This document shows, piece after piece, positions 55,641-64,000 of a stretch of 64,000 nt of DNA. The first letter of the stretch is position 1. Every line of letters begins with the position of its first letter. Source of the stretch: Risungbinella massiliensis (GTDB lineage: Bacteria > Bacillota > Bacilli > Thermoactinomycetales > Thermoactinomycetaceae); contig NZ_LN812103.1 in the NCBI RefSeq assembly GCF_000942395.1, positions 811,394 through 875,393 of the forward strand, given 5' to 3'. The position numbers and the translations under genes were made by a program. The notes below the pieces were generated by a model. It had not been told where the DNA came from. It saw only the letters and a list, made by a program, of their open reading frames with translations, and ran no database searches.

Positions 55641-56993
55641 ATGTCACAATTACGTTTTGATTATCAAACAGCACTTTCTTTTTTTGGAGAACATGAACTA
55701 GGACAGATGGAGCCTGCTGTAAAAGTAGCTCACGAATTACTACATAACGGTACCGGAGCAGGATCTGATTATCTTGGGTGGATTGATCTTCCTACTCAAC
55801 ATGATCGTGACGAGTTTGAGCGGATTCAAGCAGCTGCCAAACGGATTCAAGAAAACTCCGATGTTTTAATCGTGATTGGAATCGGGGGTTCCTACCTTGG
55901 TGCTCGCGCTACAATTGAAGCATTGTCGCACTCTTTTTATAATCAGTTATCAGCGTCAAAACGGAAAACACCTGAAATTTACTATGTCGGGAATCATATT
56001 AGTGCTGACTATGTCGCACATCTATTAGACTTAATCGAAGGGAAAGAAGTAAGTGTCAATGTTATCTCCAAATCTGGCACTACTACGGAACCTGCAATTG
56101 CTTTCCGGATCTTCCGAGATTATCTCGAAAAACGATATGGAAAAGAAGAAGCGAAAAATCGTATCTTTGCTACTACTGACCGTACGAAAGGTGCATTGAA
56201 GCAGGTTGCAGATGATAATGGCTATGCGACGTTTGTCATTCCAGATGATGTTGGCGGTCGCTATTCGGTACTTACCGCAGTAGGACTTCTCCCAATTGCA
56301 GTAGCAGGGATCGATATTACCGAATTAATGAAAGGGGCTCAATTTGGTGCAGAGCGTTTTTCCAACCCAAATCTTGCGGAGAACCCAGCTTATCAATATG
56401 CAGCTGTACGAAATATATTGCATCGAAAAGGAAAGACAGTAGAGTTGTTGGTAAACTATGTACCACAGCTGCAATACTTCTCAGAGTGGTGGAAACAACT
56501 CTTTGGGGAAAGTGAAGGAAAAGATCAAAAAGCACTTTTCCCAGCATCGGTCAACTTTACTACGGATCTACATTCGATGGGTCAATATATCCAAGAAGGG
56601 TTGCGCAATCTGATCGAGACAGTGGTTGTGGTGGACAAGTCTCATCACCGAGTTTTGATCGAGAAGGCAGAGGATAATCTGGATGGTCTAGATTATCTAG
56701 TTGGCAAAGATATGGATTTCGTCAATCGTAAAGCGTTTGAAGGAACTTTGCTTGCGCATACAGATGGGGGAGTACCTAATTTACTCGTGAGTGTTCCATC
56801 TTTGACACCTGCTTATTTTGGCGAGCTTCTGTACTTCTTTGAAAAAGCTTGTGGAATCTCTGGGTATTTGCTGGGAGTAAATCCATTTGACCAACCGGGT
56901 GTAGAAGCATATAAAAAGAATATGTTTGCACTTTTAGGCAAACCAGGATTCGAAGAAGAGAAGGCGAAATTGGAACAACGTCTTTCGAAGTAA
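55641..56993 (+). CDS. pgi: Glucose-6-phosphate isomerase
   Basis: Glycolytic isomerase of 450 aa, short Gram-positive form. [53 protein letters not shown], then [18 protein letters not shown] and [14 protein letters not shown]. The frame starts at ATG 55626, but GGGAGG lies just before ATG 55641, which is the usual start. A strong terminator follows. Confidence 0.97.
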   Translation: MSQLRFDYQTALSFFGEHELGQMEPAVKVAHELLHNGTGAGSDYLGWIDLPTQHDRDEFERIQAAAKRIQENSDVLIVIGIGGSYLGARATIEALSHSFYNQLSASKRKTPEIYYVGNHISADYVAHLLDLIEGKEVSVNVISKSGTTTEPAIAFRIFRDYLEKRYGKEEAKNRIFATTDRTKGALKQVADDNGYATFVIPDDVGGRYSVLTAVGLLPIAVAGIDITELMKGAQFGAERFSNPNLAENPAYQYAAVRNILHRKGKTVELLVNYVPQLQYFSEWWKQLFGESEGKDQKALFPASVNFTTDLHSMGQYIQEGLRNLIETVVVVDKSHHRVLIEKAEDNLDGLDYLVGKDMDFVNRKAFEGTLLAHTDGGVPNLLVSVPSLTPAYFGELLYFFEKACGISGYLLGVNPFDQPGVEAYKKNMFALLGKPGFEEEKAKLEQRLSK

Positions 56994-57005
56994 ATATATA
57001 GGATA

Positions 57006-57042
57006 AAACCCGCTACATCATATAAATGTAGCGGGTTTTTGT
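57006..57042 (+). terminator. Terminator after pgi
   Basis: AAACCCGCTACAT / ATGTAGCGGGTTT stem with TTTTT tail. Confidence 0.93.
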
Positions 57043-57140
57043 ATAGATTGAGCACGATATCAAAAGGAAGGTAATAACTAGCCGTTGAAAGGGTAAGTTT
57101 TTTGGAAAAATAGTTGGGAAGTATTTCTTTACAAAAACAA

Positions 57141-57168
57141 TTGACTTTAATTATAAATTTACTATAAT
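57141..57168 (+). promoter_or_regulatory. Promoter of the amino-acid permease gene
   Basis: TTGACT (57141-57146), 16-bp spacer, TATAAT (57163-57168) in AT-rich DNA. Confidence 0.75.
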
Positions 57169-57246
57169 TACTTCATATATTTATATAAATTAGTAAAAAA
57201 TACAATTTTAAATTGTTGAATAAATGAAAAAATGATGGAGGAAACC

Positions 57247-58638
57247 ATGGATCTTTTTCGACGAAAAAGTGTACACAACTTAATTTCAGAAGCAAATACA
57301 GCAAGTGGTTTAAAGAGGGTTATGACTTCTTTTGACCTAGCCTTACTCGGTGTCGGAGCAATTATTGGAGCGGGCATTTTTGTGATTACAGGGACGGCAG
57401 CAGTACAGACCGGACCTGCATTGGTTCTCTCTTTTGTATTGGCTGGACTAGCATGTTTTTTTGCAGCACTTTGTTATGCAGAGTTTGCTTCTACCGTACC
57501 GGCTTCTGGTTCTGTCTATACCTACAGTTATGCTACCTTAGGTGAATTTGTAGCTTGGGTAATCGGTTGGGACCTTGTATTAGAGTATCTCCTAGCAGTA
57601 AGTTCAATTGCAGCCGGATGGTCCGGTTATTTTCAAAACTTCCTAAAGAACTTTGGTGTCACTCTACCTGAGGTGTTCACTGCAGCACCTGGTACCAAAG
57701 CAGGCATTAGCACTGTGATGGATGTCCCAGCTTTTGTTATTATCATACTAATCACGTTCTTGTTATCACGTGGAGTAAGTACGTCTAAAATAGTAAATAA
57801 CATTATGGTTTTTATGAAAGTAGCAGTCATTTTGCTCTTCCTTGCAGTCGGGGTCTTCCATATTGAACCGACAAATTATCAGCCATTTATGCCGTTTGGT
57901 GTGCACGGGGTATTACTCGGAGCTGCCTCGGTGTTTTTTGCTTATATTGGTTTTGATGCAGTCGCATCTGCTGCTGAAGAGACGAAAAATCCTCAAAGAG
58001 ACCTGCCTCGTGGCTTACTGTGGTCACTTGGTATCAGTACGATCCTCTATGTAGTTGTTTCTGCAGTGATGACTGGTGTTGTTCCGTTTATGGACTATGA
58101 AGGAGTGAATCACCCCGTTACCTTGGCACTAGATCGTACAGGAGAAATGTGGGCTTCACGTATCGTTGATATTGGTGCTATTTTTGGACTGATGACGGGT
58201 TTGATTGTGATGCTATATGGTCAGACACGGATCTTTTTCTCCATGTCTCGAGATGGGTTGTTACCTAAATTTTTCTCTCAAGTTCACTCCAAATTTCAGA
58301 CACCTTTTCGTTCGACCTGGTTGTTAGGAGCTTTAGCAGCATTCATCGCAGCATTTGTCCCTCTTGGCAACTTGGCAGAATTGGTAAATATCGGGACTCT
58401 CTTTGCCTTTACATTAGTGGCAGTTGGCGTCCTAGTATTACGCAAAACACAACCTGATTTACCTCGTGGCTTCCGGACTCCATTTGTTCCACTTGTTCCA
58501 TTAATCGCCATCGGTCTCTGCCTATTCTTGATGACACAGCTGGCAGTGATTACGTGGTTGGCATTTGGGATCTGGCTTGTGATCGGGCTTGCTATATACT
58601 TCCTGTATTCACGAAAGCATTCTAGATTGAATGAGTAA
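57247..58638 (+). CDS. APC-superfamily amino-acid permease (CAT/YfnA-like)
   Basis: A 463-residue importer with 12 hydrophobic helices. Typical start DLFRRKSVHNLISEA, LLGVGAIIGAGIFVITGTAA in helix 1, YAEFASTVPASGSVYTYSYA in helix 3 and YIGFDAVASAAEETKNPQRD. This resembles cationic amino acid transporter-type permeases (B. subtilis YfnA, MhqN not related). Substrate not predictable. ATG 57247 has ATGGAGGAAACC before it; the ATG at 57232 is part of that site. Confidence 0.92.
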   Translation: MDLFRRKSVHNLISEANTASGLKRVMTSFDLALLGVGAIIGAGIFVITGTAAVQTGPALVLSFVLAGLACFFAALCYAEFASTVPASGSVYTYSYATLGEFVAWVIGWDLVLEYLLAVSSIAAGWSGYFQNFLKNFGVTLPEVFTAAPGTKAGISTVMDVPAFVIIILITFLLSRGVSTSKIVNNIMVFMKVAVILLFLAVGVFHIEPTNYQPFMPFGVHGVLLGAASVFFAYIGFDAVASAAEETKNPQRDLPRGLLWSLGISTILYVVVSAVMTGVVPFMDYEGVNHPVTLALDRTGEMWASRIVDIGAIFGLMTGLIVMLYGQTRIFFSMSRDGLLPKFFSQVHSKFQTPFRSTWLLGALAAFIAAFVPLGNLAELVNIGTLFAFTLVAVGVLVLRKTQPDLPRGFRTPFVPLVPLIAIGLCLFLMTQLAVITWLAFGIWLVIGLAIYFLYSRKHSRLNE

Positions 58639-58662
58639 TTGGTTCAAAAAAGCGAATTAGGG

Positions 58663-58700
58663 AAAAGCTACAGTTATTTAAGACTGTGGCTTTTTCTTTT
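58663..58700 (+). terminator. Terminator after the permease gene
   Basis: AAAAGCTACAGT / ACTGTGGCTTTT stem (one mismatch) with T-run. Confidence 0.87.
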
Positions 58701-58811
58701 TGGGAAAAAACAATAAAATGATTATTTCTAAATTTTATTACTTACTTTTCCTCACTGACTTATTATAGTATAGTAAGCGAAAAGAAATAACTTACACTTG
58801 AGGTGACGAAG

Positions 58812-59453
58812 ATGTCCGTTTTAACAAACAATCAATGGGAAATTTTAAAAGATATACTGAAGTCACGTGGAAGCGTGAAGCGATATGATACAAACTACGA
58901 GTTACCAACAGGAGAATTAGAAGAGATACTGGAAGCAGCTAGTTTGGCACCTTCTTCTTGGAATCTTCAACACTGGCGTTTTATGGTGTTTCAAGGAAAA
59001 GACGAACAAGAAGAACTAGCAAAACTGGCTTATAACCAACCACAGGTTAGTGAATCCTCTGCAGTGGTGGCTATTTTGGGTGACTTGCGTGCAGACTTGG
59101 TAGCAGAACATGTTTTTTCTCCAGTGAAAGAAGCTGGTTTTTTGACAGAAGAAGCATACCAAAATCTGATCAATAATATTTCGGTGACATATCAAGACGA
59201 CAGACGTGCACGTGATGAAGCTTTCCTCAATGCTTCTCTGGCTGCGATGCAATTGATGCTTACTGCTAAAGCAAAGGGACTGGATACTTGTCCGATAGGT
59301 GGATTTGACCGTTCAGGATTTATAGAAAAATATCAAGTAGATGAACGATATGCACCAGTTATGCTGATCTCCATTGGGAAACCAGCAGAGCCAGCTCGTC
59401 CAAGCAGTCGTATGAAATTGGATCAATTGATTTTGCCTAAAGGAAAAAATTAA
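58812..59453 (+). CDS. Nitroreductase-family FMN oxidoreductase
   Basis: A 213-residue NAD(P)H/FMN nitroreductase. RGSVKRYDTNYELP and AASLAPSSWNLQHWRFMVF for FMN binding, then AMQLMLTAKAKGLDTCPIGGF. Similar to B. subtilis YdgI/YodC. Physiological substrate unknown; such enzymes reduce quinones or nitro compounds. ATG 58812 behind GAGGTGA is preferred to GTG 58803. An imperfect palindrome around 58758-58780 in the promoter region may be a regulator site. Confidence 0.93.
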   Translation: MSVLTNNQWEILKDILKSRGSVKRYDTNYELPTGELEEILEAASLAPSSWNLQHWRFMVFQGKDEQEELAKLAYNQPQVSESSAVVAILGDLRADLVAEHVFSPVKEAGFLTEEAYQNLINNISVTYQDDRRARDEAFLNASLAAMQLMLTAKAKGLDTCPIGGFDRSGFIEKYQVDERYAPVMLISIGKPAEPARPSSRMKLDQLILPKGKN

Positions 59454-59556
59454 CTAATCGATACTCCATTTTATTGAAAGTGTAGGGCTTTTAGGTAGTT
59501 AGCGCACTTGATCCATTTCTGCTTCGTGGAACTGACAAGATCAATGTTGCCTAATC

Positions 59557-59623
59557 AACCCATTCCGATTAAGGAAAGATGATACCAAAGTATATCTTCT
59601 CTCCTTATTGGGATGGGTTTTTA
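59557..59623 (+). terminator. Terminator after the nitroreductase gene
   Basis: Long imperfect stem AACCCATTCCGATTAAGGA against TCCTTATTGGGATGGGTT, closed by an inner hairpin, then TTTTT. On the minus strand the T-run is missing. Confidence 0.75.
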
Positions 59624-59626
59624 TTA

Positions 59627-60265
59627 TTAAACCCACCCCTGTTCATAAGCATATCGTGTGAGTTGAACTCTGTTGCTCAGATGTAACTTTTGCATAATAT
59701 TTTTCAAATGATTCTTTACGGTATGTTCCGATATGATCAAATGTGTGGCAATTTCTTTATTACTCCATCCTTTCGCCACTAATGCTAAAATTTCTTGTTC
59801 CCGTGGAGTGAGCGTATTGTTTTTTGCTGAACCAGAAATCTGGTTAAATTCATTTAAAATACGATGAGCTATCTCACGAGGCATAGGAACTTCATCTGTT
59901 ATTAGTGAGTGTAAATATTCCAGCCAAACCTGAGGATTTAAGTTTTTGAGAAGGTATCCTTGTGCTCCTTTTTTTAAAGCTTCAAATAAATCGGCAGCAT
60001 CATCCGAGACAGTCACAATCACGATTTTGACATGTGGAAAACGCTCTTTAATAATCCTTGTTGCTTGAAGACCATTCAGTATTGGCATGTTAATATCCAT
60101 TAAAATGAAATCAGGCGAGAAACGTTCGGTTAGTTGGATCGCTTCTTGGCCATTTGTTGCTTCTCCTATGATTTTAAAAGCAGGATCACTCTCTATGATC
60201 ATTCGCATCGCTTTACGCGCATGTTCGTGATCATCTCCGATCACCACTCGATAGGGAATACCCAT
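59627..60265 (-). CDS. NarL/FixJ-type response regulator
   Basis: A 212-residue regulator. Receiver domain (about 5-125) with acidic pair DD11-12, phospho-acceptor Asp57 (LMDINMP) and Lys in YLLKNL; LuxR-type helix-turn-helix (about 148-205: LTPREQEILALVAKGWSNKE, HTVKNHLKNIMQKL). It overlaps the kinase gene upstream by 35 nt, so both are translationally coupled. Regulon unknown; the SCO1-type lipoprotein gene upstream could be related. Confidence 0.94.
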   Translation of the reverse strand: MGIPYRVVIGDDHEHARKAMRMIIESDPAFKIIGEATNGQEAIQLTERFSPDFILMDINMPILNGLQATRIIKERFPHVKIVIVTVSDDAADLFEALKKGAQGYLLKNLNPQVWLEYLHSLITDEVPMPREIAHRILNEFNQISGSAKNNTLTPREQEILALVAKGWSNKEIATHLIISEHTVKNHLKNIMQKLHLSNRVQLTRYAYEQGWV

Positions 60266-61091
60266 TTTCGTTATCTCCTTTGTAAATTACTAACTTCGTC
60301 TTCCCTTGATCTCGTGAAAAAGTTACAGTCGCTTGTATTTCACTCACCCGTTCTTGTATAATTCTCATCCCAAATCGATTAGGTTGTTGAAATGGATTTC
60401 CTATATATCCTTGACCATTATCTTCCACTACCAAACTCCATCCTTGTTTGGTAGAGCCTAGTAGGATAGTAACTTTTGTAGCCTGAGCATGCTTTTGAAT
60501 ATTGGTTAACGCTTCATGAATGCAGGCAAACAGTTCAATTTTTTCTTTAGCGGTAAGATGGGTTTCTTCCAATTCCAATTGTAAATCCACTAATACTCCA
60601 GTATTTAAACGAAACTGCTCTACCAATTCTTCGAGATGAACCTTCCATGCAGTAGCTGGAGTGGGAGCAGGAGTACTTTTTAGATTGGATATCGAGTAAC
60701 GAACGTAGTCATGAATTTGGCGTAAACTTTTATCTAACTCTTCCCATTCCTGATCACTTGGCTGCTTCCGTTTCATTTGGTTGACTTGAACCGAACATAA
60801 GAACAAAGACTGGGCAATTCCATCATGTAGCTCACGGGCAATTCGTTCTCGCTCTTGCAATACTGCTTTCTCAGCTCGCTCTTTTTTTAGCTGCTCTTGT
60901 AGTTTTTCATATCTCCTAAATAGTGGAACGAGAAAGGTCATAGTAACAAAAAAAACAATCACAGGTGATAGCCAGTTTCCAAGCTCCATGGAGATGTAAG
61001 AAAGGAGAAATTCGTGACGAACATATTCCCATAGTCCTATGACAATAGTAGGGATGATGAGAATTAACCATTTTATGTGTTTATCAGACAT
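60231..61091 (-). CDS. Sensor histidine kinase, NarL-partner (HisKA_3) type
   Basis: A 286-residue membrane kinase. Two hydrophobic helices at about 7-22 and 41-58 with a short outside loop and no large sensor domain; coiled linker; dimerisation/phospho-acceptor helix RERIARELHDGIAQSLF with His89; ATPase domain with NIQKHAQA, VVEDNGQGY and FGMRIIQERV. It resembles DesK/LiaS-like kinases that sense the membrane. ATG 61091 has AAGGAGTAAT. Confidence 0.93.
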   Translation of the reverse strand: MSDKHIKWLILIIPTIVIGLWEYVRHEFLLSYISMELGNWLSPVIVFFVTMTFLVPLFRRYEKLQEQLKKERAEKAVLQERERIARELHDGIAQSLFLCSVQVNQMKRKQPSDQEWEELDKSLRQIHDYVRYSISNLKSTPAPTPATAWKVHLEELVEQFRLNTGVLVDLQLELEETHLTAKEKIELFACIHEALTNIQKHAQATKVTILLGSTKQGWSLVVEDNGQGYIGNPFQQPNRFGMRIIQERVSEIQATVTFSRDQGKTKLVIYKGDNENGYSLSSGDRR

Positions 61092-61136
61092 GTCTATTAC
61101 TCCTTGTATATTAGATGTCTATCTGTGAAGTGAGAA

Positions 61137-61170
61137 AGCCGATTCTAACCTATAATGGCTAGAATCGGCT
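61137..61170 (-). terminator. Hairpin after the SCO1-type gene
   Basis: AGCCGATTCTA / TAGAATCGGCT perfect stem; the minus strand continues with TTTCTC, a weak T-run, so some read-through into the kinase genes is possible. Confidence 0.65.
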
Positions 61171-61173
61171 ACT

Positions 61174-61830
61174 TTATGATGTTGGAACCGACTGGATCTC
61201 TTGAAGCATGTGATGATAATCTGGCTCGGTTCCATCGAATTCCTTCACAACTTTTCCCGACGTATCAATAATGTAAAAGCTTCTTCCATGTTTTACACCT
61301 GAATCCATTTGGATTAGTTCTTGTCCAAAACTACTCTTAGCAAACTTTTGGATTTGCTCGAAAGAATATCCCGTTAAATAATGAGATTTATGAAGGTCAT
61401 CTGAGTACTTTTTGGCAAAATCCTTCAAGACAACTGGAGAATCATGATCAGGTTCAACGGTAAAGGAAACAAATGGAACATCTAGTCCCTTCTTCCTTAG
61501 CTCCTGATCTAATTTTACCTTGATCGGCATGGTTAGAGGGCATATATGCGTACAACGAGTGAAGATAAAATCAGCTACCCAAACTTTTCCCTTTAGATCT
61601 TGAAGACCAAACTCTTTGCCTTCTTGATCTGTGAAGCGAAAATCTTTTACTTGACTTCCTAGAGTTGCAGTAGGTTGAAAAGACTGATGTGTCATCGATG
61701 CAGACTCATGGCTAGTTACTTGCATTTCTTTCTCTCCAGAGGAATGGTCGTGGGCTGTCTGGTTACATCCAACTAGAACAATGAAAAAACAGGACAGCAA
61801 GGCAACGAATCCTTTTTTCCACTTTTTCAT
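61174..61830 (-). CDS. SCO1/SenC-type copper-chaperone lipoprotein
   Basis: A 218-residue thioredoxin-fold lipoprotein for copper delivery to cytochrome oxidase CuA. Signal peptide with lipobox LVGC, lipid Cys22, to be processed by LspA. A His-rich spacer (HDHSSGEKE, HESASMTHQS) may bind metal. Copper site Cys93 and Cys97 (FTRCTHICPLTMP) plus His181 (VKHGRSFYIID). ATG 61830 has TTGGAGAGATG. It is upstream of the two-component pair on the same strand. Confidence 0.93.
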   Translation of the reverse strand: MKKWKKGFVALLSCFFIVLVGCNQTAHDHSSGEKEMQVTSHESASMTHQSFQPTATLGSQVKDFRFTDQEGKEFGLQDLKGKVWVADFIFTRCTHICPLTMPIKVKLDQELRKKGLDVPFVSFTVEPDHDSPVVLKDFAKKYSDDLHKSHYLTGYSFEQIQKFAKSSFGQELIQMDSGVKHGRSFYIIDTSGKVVKEFDGTEPDYHHMLQEIQSVPTS

Positions 61831-62035
61831 TTTTCATCTCTCCAAGCTAGTTTTTATTTTTCATCATCCAGTGTAACAAGATTTGTATTTTTCCACATGA
61901 CACGATCGGGCTATAAAACGGGTTGATTAGCATTGTACTTGACAAAAAGAGGCTCTCAAATAGATCGACTATCATAATATCAATTAAAGAATTATGTGAT
62001 TGATTTCGTCAGTGTGATTAGAAAAGGTTTGGAAA

Positions 62036-62073
62036 CAAAAAACCAGCTTCCAAGTGAGGAGCTGGTTTTTTGC
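62036..62073 (-). terminator. Bidirectional terminator beside the SpoVB-like gene
   Basis: AAAAAACCAGCT / AGCTGGTTTTTT perfect 12-bp stem with an 11-nt loop. Confidence 0.93.
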
Positions 62074-63791
62074 TATGTGCGTTTATTAGGAACAAAGCGT
62101 AGTAGACGTGTACCCATCGGTAAAGAGCGTATATCGTCTTCTTTTAGCGTTCTTGTCCATATGAGAGTAAAGAAATAAAGAATAGCTGCTATCATTCCTG
62201 CTACTGCTACGACCACAAAATAAAGGATACGAGACGGTTCTTGCAAGAATAGATCAGCAAGTAAATGGTAGGTTCCGTAAATTACAAAACCAAACAAGAC
62301 GGCAGATAACACAGGTTTAAAAACATTGTCCTTCCATGCAAATTTGATCTCAGATTTGCGAATAACGGTCCACATATTTAGTATGCAAACTGTAGCAAAG
62401 CAGACAACCATGGCAAAGGCTGAACCCTCTAGTCCATACTTTGGAATCAAGAGGAAGTTTCCTGCCACTTTGATCGTAGCACCGATTAGCAGGTGTCTTA
62501 CTGGGATGTTGTTATGCCCCATTCCTTGTAAGATACCAGAGCTGGTTACAGCTAATGTGCTAAATACAGCAGAGAAAGCTAAAATAGACATAGTGGATGA
62601 TCCAAGTGCATTCTTATTGAATGCGATGTTGATTGGTTCTGCTAATAAAGAAAGAGCCAAACTACATGGCAAACTAATAACCAATGTCATCAACCACGAT
62701 TGTTGAATGCGATTTTCTACTTCTTGGAATTCTTTTTTGGCAATATGAGCAGAAATTGCTGGGATCAATACCAAGGTAAGTGAGCTAGAAAAGACTGATA
62801 TAACATTGATCAATGGATCTGTTCGATAGTAAATTCCATATTGTCGAGTTGCTTCTGTAGTTGTCATTCCAAGATCTTGTAAAATTCTCGGAACAGTGGC
62901 TGCATCAGCTACACCTAAAAGAGGTAGAACTAAAGTAGCCAGCGAAATTGGGATGGCATAAGTAATAATTTTTTTGGAAAGCCCCCAATAACTTTCTTTT
63001 ACTTCGGAGCGTAGTGGAGTCCCTCCATTTATCAAAGGAGAAGAGTGAAGTGGACCCTTTTGCTTTTTGTCGCGTCGGTTATACCAAAGAACTACTAACA
63101 GTCCTCCGATTGCTCCAAAAAAAGCTCCTGAAGTAGCACCTGCGGCAATATCCGCATCGGTAAAACGGGCTTCTCCTTGATTAACCAGTTTATGAATCTC
63201 CGCATCTGTAATTTTGGGATTGTCTGCCTTTAATTGATCAATAAATGGTTGATTAGCATTGACCATATAAAGTGTAATACAAATCAAGACACCTACCCGA
63301 ATCACTTGCTCTACAAACTGGGAGAGACCAGTGGGCATCATTTCTTGATGACCCTGAAAATAGCCTCGAAGAACTCCCATTACTGGGACGATGAGAATAG
63401 AAAGAGCCAGAACTTTGAGGGAAGGAACGGTCACCAAAGCTTTGTCGTCTAAGACCATTCTAGCGATAAATTCCGATCCAAAATACAAAAAAGCAGATGA
63501 GATCAATCCTGTTAAGCTTAACAGGATTGAACCAGTACGAAGCACTTTTCTTGCACCAAGTGTATCGTTCTTGGCTAGTCGCTCTGCAACAAACTTAGAA
63601 ATAGTTATTGGTATACCTGCAGAAGCGATCATTAACAAGATATTGTAAAAGGGAAAGGATTGACGATAGACCCCAATTACATCATCTCCGGCGATATTTT
63701 GAAAGGGAATCCAAAAAAAGAACCCTATCACTTTGGTAAGGAGAACCATCCCACTTAGGACCAGCGTTCCTTTTACTACTTTGTTTGACAT
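62073..63791 (-). CDS. SpoVB-like polysaccharide/lipid flippase (MOP superfamily)
   Basis: A 572-residue membrane protein with about 14 helices of the MurJ/Wzx/SpoVB group (MSNKVVKGTLVLSGMVLLTK in pieces, GIPITISKFVAERLAK, VLRGYFQGHQEMMPTG). A charged loop in the middle (RRDKKQKGPLHSSP) separates two halves. B. subtilis relatives are SpoVB and YtgP/MurJ, which flip lipid II for cortex or wall. Which subtype cannot be decided from sequence. ATG 63791 has AAGAAGGTAG. Divergent from yicC. Confidence 0.9.
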   Translation of the reverse strand: MSNKVVKGTLVLSGMVLLTKVIGFFFWIPFQNIAGDDVIGVYRQSFPFYNILLMIASAGIPITISKFVAERLAKNDTLGARKVLRTGSILLSLTGLISSAFLYFGSEFIARMVLDDKALVTVPSLKVLALSILIVPVMGVLRGYFQGHQEMMPTGLSQFVEQVIRVGVLICITLYMVNANQPFIDQLKADNPKITDAEIHKLVNQGEARFTDADIAAGATSGAFFGAIGGLLVVLWYNRRDKKQKGPLHSSPLINGGTPLRSEVKESYWGLSKKIITYAIPISLATLVLPLLGVADAATVPRILQDLGMTTTEATRQYGIYYRTDPLINVISVFSSSLTLVLIPAISAHIAKKEFQEVENRIQQSWLMTLVISLPCSLALSLLAEPINIAFNKNALGSSTMSILAFSAVFSTLAVTSSGILQGMGHNNIPVRHLLIGATIKVAGNFLLIPKYGLEGSAFAMVVCFATVCILNMWTVIRKSEIKFAWKDNVFKPVLSAVLFGFVIYGTYHLLADLFLQEPSRILYFVVVAVAGMIAAILYFFTLIWTRTLKEDDIRSLPMGTRLLRFVPNKRT

Positions 63792-63932
63792 GACGTTATA
63801 CTACCTTCTTATTCGTTCTTTTTTTGACCCTTCTATTTTAGCAGTTTCTTCTAAAAAATCATATGAACACGTGAAGAAGATTCGTTTCTTCTTGGCTTGC
63901 ATTAAGATAGAAGAATAGGATTAAATGAGATT

Positions 63933-64000
63933 ATGAAAACTTATGCGAACATACATAGTATGACAGGTTTTGGACGAGCCCAAAAAGAAAGAGAAGGATG
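63933..64000 (+). CDS. yicC: YicC/YloC-family endoribonuclease, N-terminus only
   Basis: First 22 codons of a YicC-type protein, cut by the window edge: the signature IHSMTGFGRAQ is the standard start of the family. ATG 63933 is chosen because the Ile before SMTGFGR is conserved; ATG 63960 is an in-frame alternative. In B. subtilis yloC follows yloB directly; here it comes 13 kb later. Confidence 0.85.
   Translation, partial: MKTYANIHSMTGFGRAQKEREG

Overview
The window reads as a low-GC endospore-forming Firmicute. The family is most likely Thermoactinomycetaceae. The case rests on the gene order ftsZ, spoIIGA-sigE-sigG, ymxH, pgeF-yggS-sepF-yggT-ylmH, divIVA, ileS, ylyA/yteA, lspA, rluD, pyr operon, rqcH(yloA)-yloB and finally yicC(yloC), which is the Bacillus-type division/sporulation backbone, plus two secreted proteases that closely resemble thermitase of Thermoactinomyces. 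The AT-rich sequence fits a mesophilic, low-GC member of the family better than T. vulgaris itself; genus is inference.

Layout. 0-5.4 kb: end of ftsZ, a DinB-like protein, a TARG1-like macrodomain protein, an AraC/GyrI regulator, then the mother-cell/forespore sigma cluster spoIIGA-sigE-sigG behind a promoter with Spo0A boxes. 5.5-10.5 kb: a small Arg/Phe-rich protein and an RNA-repair operon (DUF4288 gene, a decayed second DUF4288 copy, hen1, pnkp) inserted between sigG and ymxH. 10.6-22.3 kb: cell-division/septum genes up to divIVA, T-box-controlled ileS, a DUF1540 protein, ylyA/yteA, lspA and rluD. 22.3-23.7 kb: a TnpB-only IS200/IS605-type element with a frameshifted tnpB. 23.8-32.3 kb: accessory block with a KhtTU-like K+/H+ antiporter, tandem thermitase genes, an ankyrin-repeat protein, a DUF4240 pseudogene and a GyrI-like protein. 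32.3-42.8 kb: the pyrimidine operon pyrR-pyrP-pyrB-pyrC-carA-carB-pyrF-pyrE with two PyrR attenuators but without pyrK-pyrD. 42.9-46.1 kb: a leaderless subtilase, a small haem-copper-oxidase-like membrane protein and a self-regulated tetR-HXXEE pair. 46.3-50.9 kb: rqcH and the Ca2+ ATPase yloB, divergent. 51.0-63.8 kb: an NSS transporter behind a T-box leader with two antiterminator/terminator modules, dapF, a CNNM/CorC-type protein, pgi, an amino-acid permease, a nitroreductase, a NarL-type two-component pair, a SCO1 lipoprotein and a SpoVB-like flippase. yicC begins at the right edge.

How they work together: SpoIIGA activates pro-SigE, which leads to SigG; SepF, YlmH, YggT and DivIVA act with FtsZ at the septum; Hen1 and Pnkp form one RNA end-healing/sealing machine; PyrR senses UMP and attenuates the pyr operon; two T-box RNAs link uncharged tRNA (Ile for ileS, probably Phe for the NSS transporter) to expression. 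No tRNA, rRNA or CRISPR array was seen. All calls are from reading sequence; no database search was run.
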